Of a stretch of 64,000 nt of DNA, positions 23,598-32,100 are shown piece after piece (position 1 is the stretch's first letter; the number at the start of each line of letters is the position of its first letter). Position numbers and translations under genes: made by a program. The notes beneath the pieces were generated by a model that was not told the origin of the DNA, did no database searches, and saw only the letters and a program-made list of their open reading frames with translations. The stretch is from CBFHWU01 sp965659665 (GTDB lineage: Bacteria > Bacteroidota > Bacteroidia > Flavobacteriales > Flavobacteriaceae): the NCBI GenBank assembly GCA_965659665.1, contig CBFHWU010000032.1, forward strand, positions 41,740 to 105,739, written 5' to 3'.

Positions 23598-24905
23598 ATG
23601 AATTATTTCAGTCTCAATAACAACTCCTCTACCGTCACATTCAGAGAAGCTGTACAACGCGGTTTAGCTCCAGATAGGGGACTTTATTTTCCTAATAAAA
23701 TAAACCCCTTATCCAATGAGTTTTGGAACCTTTTTGAATCGATGTCCCAAAATGAAATTGCTTTTCATGTCATCCAACAATTTGTGGGAGATAGTATTCC
23801 AGAAAATCACCTACAAAATATCATTAATGACACCCTATGTTTTGAATTCCCAATAGTTTCTCTTTCAGAAAACATAGCAAGCTTAGAACTATTCCATGGT
23901 CCTACCATGGCTTTTAAAGACGTAGGTGCCCGATTTATGGCTAGATGCTTAGGATACTTTAACAAACAAAATCCTAAAGAAATCACTGTTTTGGTTGCAA
24001 CATCAGGAGATACAGGGGGTGCTGTTGCAAGTGGATTTTTAGGGGTTTCAGGAGTTGATGTGGTGATCCTATTCCCAAAAGGAAAAGTAAGCCATATTCA
24101 AGAACTTCAATTGACAACCAATGGACAAAATATTAGGGCTATTGAAATCGATGGGGTTTTTGATGATTGTCAAGAAATTGTAAAAACTGCTTTTTTAGAT
24201 GCTGAACTCAATCAACACATTCAACTTACTTCGGCTAATTCGATCAATGTTGCTCGTTGGTTACCACAATCTTTTTATTTCTTTTTTGCATATCAACAAC
24301 TTATAAAACAACACAAAAATCGAAAGATTATTTTTTCAGTGCCAAGTGGGAATTTCGGAAATATCTGTGCAGGCTTAGTCGCAAAAAAGCTAGGGCTACC
24401 CGTAGCACATTTTATTGCAAGTACCAATAGTAATGATACTGTCCCTCGATATATGGACTCAACAATATACAAGCCCAAACCATCTGTTCAAACCATATCC
24501 AACGCAATGGATGTTGGGAATCCCAGTAATTTTATTCGAATACAAAAATTATGTAATAACGATTTTTTTAAACTTAAAAAAATATTTTCCGCTTACAGCT
24601 TTACAGATAAACAAACTCGTGAGGCATTAAAAGAAATTTATAATACTTCCCAATACATTGCCGATCCCCATGGTGCAATTGGATATTTAGGGTTGAAAAA
24701 TTATTTAAACAATCATCCTGATAACTATGGCGTTTTTCTAGAAACCGCACATCCTGTCAAGTTCTTAGATGTTGTTGAAAAAAGTTTGAATATTAAAGTC
24801 GATATTCCTAGTCAAATTGAAACCATCCTTGATAAAGAAAGTGAAAAAACTTCGCTTAGTTCCTTTGAAGAGGTCAAGAAGTTTTTGCTTCAAAAGAAAA
24901 CTTAG
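23598..24905 (+). CDS. thrC: Threonine synthase ThrC
   Basis: A 435-residue PLP enzyme. The N-terminal segment VQRGLAPDRGLYFP is typical. The PLP lysine lies in FHGPTMAFKDVGARF (about 97-111), and the phosphate-binding loop is ATSGDTGGAVASGF. It converts O-phosphohomoserine to threonine. It begins 6 bases after thrB and ends the thrABC operon. Confidence 0.95.
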   Translation: MNYFSLNNNSSTVTFREAVQRGLAPDRGLYFPNKINPLSNEFWNLFESMSQNEIAFHVIQQFVGDSIPENHLQNIINDTLCFEFPIVSLSENIASLELFHGPTMAFKDVGARFMARCLGYFNKQNPKEITVLVATSGDTGGAVASGFLGVSGVDVVILFPKGKVSHIQELQLTTNGQNIRAIEIDGVFDDCQEIVKTAFLDAELNQHIQLTSANSINVARWLPQSFYFFFAYQQLIKQHKNRKIIFSVPSGNFGNICAGLVAKKLGLPVAHFIASTNSNDTVPRYMDSTIYKPKPSVQTISNAMDVGNPSNFIRIQKLCNNDFFKLKKIFSAYSFTDKQTREALKEIYNTSQYIADPHGAIGYLGLKNYLNNHPDNYGVFLETAHPVKFLDVVEKSLNIKVDIPSQIETILDKESEKTSLSSFEEVKKFLLQKKT

Positions 24906-25065
24906 CATCTTAGTAAACCTTTTTTATCCTAAAACAAACTTTTAAACTACTTTACTCATTGTTTATTTAAGTCATGATAATAAAATAATATGACCATCCT
25001 ATACCTTTTGGTACATGGAAAACTAATAAATAATAAATCAAATTTTCAAATAAAACTCCTCATTA

Positions 25066-25097
25066 ATTACTTGGAGATAAAGTATCAAGCAAGTAAT
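25066..25097. repeat. Inverted repeat, possible thr terminator or operator
   Basis: ATTACTTG (25066-25073) and CAAGTAAT (25090-25097) are perfect 8-base inverted arms around a 16-base loop, followed by ATTTTG. It could end the thr transcript or bind a regulator of the locus downstream. Confidence 0.4.
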
Positions 25098-25220
25098 ATT
25101 TTGACTTCGGGTTCAAAAAAACAAATGAAATTTTGATATAACCTCATGAAAACTACCCTAAAATATGTACAATTCACCCTACTTTCTTATAAATTGAGTG
25201 CGATTATTTTTTTTTCTTTT

Positions 25221-25228
25221 TATTTTTG
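25221..25228 (+). promoter_or_regulatory. -7 element for the secreted locus
   Basis: TATTTTTG fits TAnnTTTG exactly; no -33 TTTG at standard spacing (the nearest TTG, 25194-25196, is 24 bases away). It would give a 5' leader of about 100 bases before the ATG at 25336. Confidence 0.45.
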
Positions 25229-25335
25229 TATCTTACAAGTCCAACCTAAGGCCTACAATTACAAAATACAACAACATTAAACTCTATAAAAACTTATTTA
25301 GTTTAAAGTATTTATTAAACCCCAAAAAAAGTAAA

Positions 25336-26139
25336 ATGAAGAGAATTTCAACACTAACCTTATTTCAAATTGTTCTATTATCGTTAACAAATTATGTTTT
25401 TTCACAAACAACTGGTATTGCAATTCAAGGAATAGCAAGAGATCTAAACAACTCTGCTCGTTCCAACACCAACTTAAGTCTATCGTTTGAATTATATTAC
25501 AACACTGAAAATTCAACCGAAGAAACAGTTACTCAAAGATCAGCAATGATATCAACTGATGCTTTTGGTGTTTTTTCGTATGTATTGGATCCAGGATTAG
25601 CAAACGAACCCATTTTTGCTCAGGAAGAGCTTTTTCTAAGAATAAGTGAAGGTTCGAGTATAATTTCAAATGAAAAATTAAAAATTTCCCCTTATGCATA
25701 CACAGCAAAAAATGGCGTCCCCACAGGAAGTATTATGCCTTATATTGGTGACCAAGCCCCCAGCGGTTGGTTGTTATGTGATGGAGCTGAAATTCCAGTA
25801 AACAATGGAACAGCAAAATTAAGAGACATGGTCGGAAGTAATACTCCAAACCTTCAGGGGATGTTTTTGAGAGGTACTGGAGTTAGCCCTGTAAATAATC
25901 AAAGTGGACCCCTTTTAATGAATACTCAGGGAGATGAAGTAAAGGAACATTCACATGGTGCTGGTACTTTAGATCTTCAAATCGGTATTGAAGATGTTGA
26001 TAGATCAGGATCAAACGAATCACCCGTTTACAGATCTGGCACAAATGCTGAACTTCAAATTGGTGGAGAAACAGCTACTACAGGAGGCAGTGAAACACGT
26101 CCTGTAAACTACGGGGTAAACTACATTATTAAATTATAA
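25336..26139 (+). CDS. Secreted protein with phage tail collar domain
   Basis: From ATG 25336: 267 residues with a signal peptide (about 1-23, ending VFSQ). Residues 25-120 form a beta-rich domain that opens GIAIQGIARDLNNSARSNTN, common at the N-terminus of Bacteroidetes tail-fibre-like proteins. Residues about 127-170 are a tail collar domain: GSIMPYIGDQAPSGWLLCDG then NLQGMFLRGTG. The C-terminus ends RPVNYGVNYIIKL, as in microcystin-dependent/collar proteins. No phage genes are nearby, so it is a secreted host protein. It lies 11 bases before the 2879-residue gene and is probably cotranscribed. Confidence 0.78.
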   Translation: MKRISTLTLFQIVLLSLTNYVFSQTTGIAIQGIARDLNNSARSNTNLSLSFELYYNTENSTEETVTQRSAMISTDAFGVFSYVLDPGLANEPIFAQEELFLRISEGSSIISNEKLKISPYAYTAKNGVPTGSIMPYIGDQAPSGWLLCDGAEIPVNNGTAKLRDMVGSNTPNLQGMFLRGTGVSPVNNQSGPLLMNTQGDEVKEHSHGAGTLDLQIGIEDVDRSGSNESPVYRSGTNAELQIGGETATTGGSETRPVNYGVNYIIKL

Positions 26140-26150
26140 TAGCACATTTT

Positions 26151-29100
26151 ATGAATAAGAGATTTTTACTGCTCACTGCAGCCCTTCTCTTTATTGGGGG
26201 TGTTGATATTTGTGCACAAAATAATAAAGGGGTTAAAGTAGTGACTGCTAATGAAGCAATTCATAGTCCTAATTCCTCTGGGCACGGGTTTGCGGTGCAA
26301 GTTGGTAGGGCGTATTTGGGTTTGAATGAAAATGGTGATCGTAGCTCTGAACTGGATATTCGATTTCCGTGGGATGTCAATTATCTCTATAATACCTTCT
26401 CCGAAGAATCATTTGAAGTAACCAAAGGAATTTTTCCTGATAAAATTGAATTGAGATGGACGATAAGAAACAATGAAACTCAGATAGAGAATTTTAAACT
26501 TTTTCGTCGAAAAGTTAATATGCCTGAAGAACCATTTACAGAAATTGTAACCCTACCTTCCTCAGCTACTACCTATGACGATCGTTTTGTAGATGGTGGT
26601 ACATTATATGAATACAAACTCAAAGCAGAGGGTATTGTAGCAAGAGATGTTATTTATGAAAATTTTATTACAGGAATTGGATTCAGAAACCCCGAAGCAA
26701 CCATTACTGGAAACATCAGTTATGTAGGAGGAAATCCAGTAAAAGATGTTAAAATAAGTGTGACGTCAAATACAAATTCAGAAAGAGAAATGGGATCTTC
26801 TCTTTTGGTACCTGAGCTTGGACGTATATTCATTCAAAGTGAGGATAGAGGCATTGAAGATGTTATGACCTTACAAGCTTGGATAAAACCTGAAGAGCCT
26901 TTTGACTTTAATGATGATAGTGTTTCTTCTGGGAGATCCGTTAAACTATTTACTGTTGGCGATGGTTTTGGTGTAAGAGCTGAAGAAGTTGAGGTTTGGT
27001 TATTTCCAATCCTAGATAATGATGCTGGTATTGGTATTACCATTAATACAAGGAGCTTTACTAGTGCAATTTATAGATTAAAAAACTATATACCATCTGG
27101 TGAAGTAGATGAATTGGGTAATGATATATTAGTGCCAATTGAAAATATTAATTCTGAATTTACACATATTACGGTGGCCTTGAAAGATGGTGAATGGCCT
27201 AAAATATATATTAATGGGCGACCCTTAACCGAAGATTATTTTGAAACGGTACATTCAGTTGCTTTAGAAAATGATGAAAATTATAACGCTCCCTATGTAG
27301 ATTTTGATGCTGAACAGCTAAGAGTACCGAGTATTGCTGCCGTTGGCGGAAGGTTCCTTCATTCAGGGGCATATAAAGAATATATTCCCTGGAACACCAT
27401 TGAATTGGGATGGGATGAATTTGAGGCAAAGAGTTTTTATTGCGATGAAATTAGAATTTGGGATAAAATATTGGAGGCCGACGATATTAGATTTGGTTAT
27501 CAAAGAAGAATAAATAATAATGATCCCAACTTATTTTCCTACCTAAAAGCAAACGAAGGAGTGGGTGAATATGCTTACGATCTTTCGAGGTATGGATTTA
27601 CCTACAATGAAAATCATGGGAAGCTTGAAAATGTTTCATGGGTTACTGAAGGGTATATTTCTGATCAAACAGGGATACAAACGATTACTCTAACGGACGA
27701 CTATGGTAATTATGTAGCTGAAGGAATCCCTTATTCTGGTTCTGGAGAAGCGGTTACATTAACCCCAATTTTAGGACAACATCAATTTGATCCAGCCCAA
27801 CAGACACTGTACGTTGGAGAAGGATCCGAAATTATTAATCAAGTAAATTTCACGGACAAATCTTCTTTTGTTTTTAGAGGTCGTGTGTTGTTTGATACAA
27901 GAGATGTTTTCAAATCTTTTGTAGAAGTGAACAGTCAAGATCCTGAAGCTCCTGATTTTTCAAACTTAACAGATGGAGACGAGTACGTAAGTGGTCCAGG
28001 AATATTAGATGAAGGGTATAATTATTATGAAAAAAGTGGACTAAAATATCCCAAAGGAGAATATTGGCTTAATGATGCGGGAACTCCTGATGACTCTGAT
28101 GATGATTACTTGGAACGTTATGCACGTATTCCTTCAGTGGGTGCAAATATTTACATAGATGGAGAACTCGTATTAAATGAAAATAGAGAACCTGTAATTA
28201 CTGACAATAATGGAGAGTTTGAAATAAATGTTCCTATTGGAAATCATTTTATTTCTGTGCGAAAACATGGGCATGAGTTTACCTATAATGGAAGATTTCC
28301 ACAAAATCAGGGTGAGTACCACAACTTCTTCGAAAATATGGATCAACCCATCTATTTTGTTGATTATACCAAAGTAACGGTTGTGGGGCGTGTAACTGGG
28401 GGGTCTGTAGAGTCTCAAAAAGAAATTGGTTTTGGGTATAACGGTCTCAGAGAAGAAAGCATTTCCATTGATGGTGTGGAATATTTTGAATCCGTGAGTT
28501 CTGTCAATAATATTGGTGTTGCTAACATCACGCTGGATTACACTCCTCCAGGGGCTAATCCTACGCCATATACCAAGGCTAGGCTGAGTACAAACGATGA
28601 ATCCGGTGAATACAGAGTAAATTTATTACCTCTTGAATACACCATTAACCAACAAAGTGGACTAATCATCAATAGTAATCCAACGCTTAGCTTATTGGAT
28701 GCCAACGAAATTTTTAGTGTCTCAAATGCAGCTGTTGAAGAAACCGTGCCTGAAATAGACCTTGGTGATAATGGAGTGATAACAGATTTACCCTATCATT
28801 ATGCCCGTAGTTTTGTGTATAGGTCAACTCCTGTTTTGAGGGTGACTGAACAAACATCAGATTCAGAAATTAATATCGGTGAAGAATCCTTTTCTACTGA
28901 GGGGATGCCTCTTTTATTTACGCAGTTCAAATCATACGAAATTAGTATGGATCGATTTGAACGATACGTTAACTATGATGAAGATGGTGGGGGAACAGAA
29001 TATCTAGTACCTATCATTGATGGTGTGTTTAATATCACAAATACCTTAGCTCTTGATGATTCTGAATCCATAGAGATTGATCAAAATAACATGAGTAAGA

Positions 29101-32100
29101 TCGTTTACCGCTTTAAAGCAGGCTTGCCTGCAATTTCAAGTCCATTTACTCGTACTTTAGATATAAAATACACTGTTGATGGAGTAGATTATGATGCCGA
29201 AAACTATGAGGCAGAAGGTATTATACTTGGCGGACGGTCAGATGGTAGTCAAACATTTATTACCGCTGCTCCAGATGTTCCAGACATTATTTTAAGAGAC
29301 CCTCCAGGATCCAACAGTTTTGCCACAATCGAAAGTGGAGAAAGTATTTCTTTTAGTACAAGTCAAAGCTTTACTCAAAGTGATGGATTTGATCAGTCAA
29401 TAGTGTTGTTATTAGGAGCTAAATTTGAAGCTGGTGGAGGATTAGCAGGACCTGTTATAACTCAAGAGACTACAAATAATATTGAATTAGGAGTATCATT
29501 TTCTTCATCGAGTTCAGATGGAAAAGATCTTACAAAAACATATACTTTCAATCAATCAATCTCGACTAGTGATGATCCCGAATTTGTAGGTGCCGATGGG
29601 GATTTATACATTGGACAATCCAAAAACTATGCTTACGGCTCATTTAATAATGTTCAGGCGAATATGGAACCCATAGGAGACGATACAATAACATTGACAA
29701 ATATTGAGGGGGAGACCCTATATATTAGTACTCAGAAAGCCATGTATTTTAATGAAGAACCTTCTGAAACCTTTTTTGTATACTCCCAATATTACATTTT
29801 AGAAACTTTAATTCCAGAACTCGAACTAATTGTATTTAACATAGAAAATGGAATATTAGATGAAAATGATCCTAGATTACTTTCCGTTGATGATTACCAA
29901 CAACAAATTTATTTATGGAGAAAAACCATTTTAGAAAATGAAAGAACAAAACACTTAGCCATCAATAGAAGAGAGGAATTTAAAGAAACATTGCAAAATT
30001 ATGCGGAAAATATTGTAGATGATATTAGATCTGACGATGTTGCCAATGAGAAAAATCCAGGATTTGCAGAAAACATTGAAAACACCCTGAATAGACTACT
30101 CAATGAGCATTACGAAGATAACATCTCATTTGATGCAGGTTCTGGAGAGTTTTCACGATCTATGGAAACTTCTATTTTATCCTCTAAACAGATAGAAACC
30201 ACCTATAGCATAGAAGAAAGTGTTGCACTTTCTCTGGGCTTTGCTTTTAACAAGTTTGGAGTTTTAAGCACAACAACTGCCACTTTTGCACAAGATTTTG
30301 TCGAAGGCAATTCCGCAGAAGAAGAAACCGTGACCTCCGTATCTTTCACCTTGAAAGATAATGATGGAGCTAACGCTCTAAGTGTAGATGTTGTTAATTC
30401 ATTTGATGGAAATGGACTTATATTTGGTACCGTAGGTGGAAGTACCTCTTGTCCTCATGAAGGAGCTACAACAACACTGTTTTATGATCATCAAGATTAT
30501 GATCCCTCAGAAATAGAAATTGAGGAATTGGAGGAAGGAGCAGGTGAAGAAATTAGTCGTGCTACTCAGCAGGTTGAAGTGCCCATTATAAATGTTCAAC
30601 AAGCTGTGGTGAATAATGTTTTCGAAACGGTTAATGCTGAGTTTGAATTGACACTAGAAAATAATGGATTGGCGGGAACAGATGAGCTTTTCTTGCTCGT
30701 AGTTGATAACACCACCAATCCGCATAATGCTCACATTAATATAGATCCCAATGGTACTATTGTAAATGTTCCTATTGGGGAAAGAGTGACCTATACGATG
30801 ACACTAGGAAAGTCTATCTCAGATGTTTACAGCTATGAAAATATAAGCATTTTTTTAAGCTCTCTTTGTGATGACGATGTTTATGATGAAGTTGTTGTAT
30901 CAGCGAATTTTGTGCCTTCGTGTTCAGAGATTTTTATTACAAGCCCACTAGAAAATTGGAGTTATAATATTAATGCTGCTCACAACTTAGATAGAACAAC
31001 TAATCCGCTGGTTATTAATATGGAGGGCTTTAATCAAGGGTTTTCAAATTTCAAACAAGTTGATTTAGAATACCGTATCAGTGGCACGCCAACATGGACA
31101 CGCTTACATACCTACTTTAACACGGAAGAATTTTACAGTGAGGCCCAAGAATCAAGTACACCAGAAATCTCCTTAATAGATAATCCAATCTTAACATACT
31201 CGTGGGATATCAAAGGGAGAGGTTTAGAAGACGGAGGATACGAAGTAAGAGCTAGAACCTCATGTACCAATGGTACTGAATTTATATCGGAAGTAATCCC
31301 AGGAAAAATTGATTTAAATTCTCCACGTCGTTTTGGGGTACCCTCTCCAATTGATGGAATTCTTACTTCAGGGGAGGTATTAAAAGCAAGATTTAGTGAA
31401 AATATAAACTATAATTCGGCGGTTAGTAACATCGAAATTAAAGGGGAGACCAATCAATTACCAGTCAACCACCATGTATCATTACGCTTTGAAGGTTCAA
31501 ATACTGCTCTTATTGAAAGCCCGATGATCACCAACGGAGATTTTGCCTTGGAGTTCTGGATGAAGAATAACACCCAACAATCAAACGCAACAATTATTGA
31601 ACAAGAAAATGGATTTAAAATTGGACTTGACGATACTGGAAGGTTATTCTTTACATTAGGTGAACAAACTATTTCGGGTAGCATCTCTGATGACAATCTC
31701 TTCCACCACTACACGTTCTCGTATGATAGTGCTAATGAAGTCATACACATTTTCGAAGAAGCTAATATAATAGCCTCTGAATATGTTGCGCCATTGCGGA
31801 TTGCTAATAATAATGATTTAATTATTGGAGGTCATTCTTTTGTTGGAAATATTCATGATGTACGATTATGGAACAAAGCAATAGATTTTGAAGATTCGTT
31901 TGCTAATATTTACACTAAATATATTGGAAATGAGCAAGGGCTCATTGGTTTATGGTCGATGGATGAAGGCAATGGAAATATTGCCAAAGACAAAGCCAGA
32001 TTTAAACACGCTCTTGTAAATTCAGGGTCATGGGATATTAACCCTAAAGGGAATGCATATGAATTTATTAATGGACAATATTTGACTCTTGATAATGTAA

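Larger units (their letters stand above)
24906..25335. other. 430-bp AT-rich gap between thr operon and secreted locus
   Basis: No credible gene. It holds an inverted repeat (25066-25097) and a promoter-like -7 element (25221-25228). An open frame begins at 25198 but its first 46 codons are poly-T/AT-derived and not protein-like; the signal peptide starts only at 25336. Confidence 0.6.

Noticed and set aside
25198..25335. N-terminal 46 codons extending the collar protein
   Set aside because: They are poly-T/AT promoter DNA in translation; the -7 box lies inside and a clean signal peptide starts at 25336.
25336..26139. Prophage tail gene cluster
   Set aside because: No capsid, terminase, portal or lysis genes around; the protein has a signal peptide and a host-like operon.
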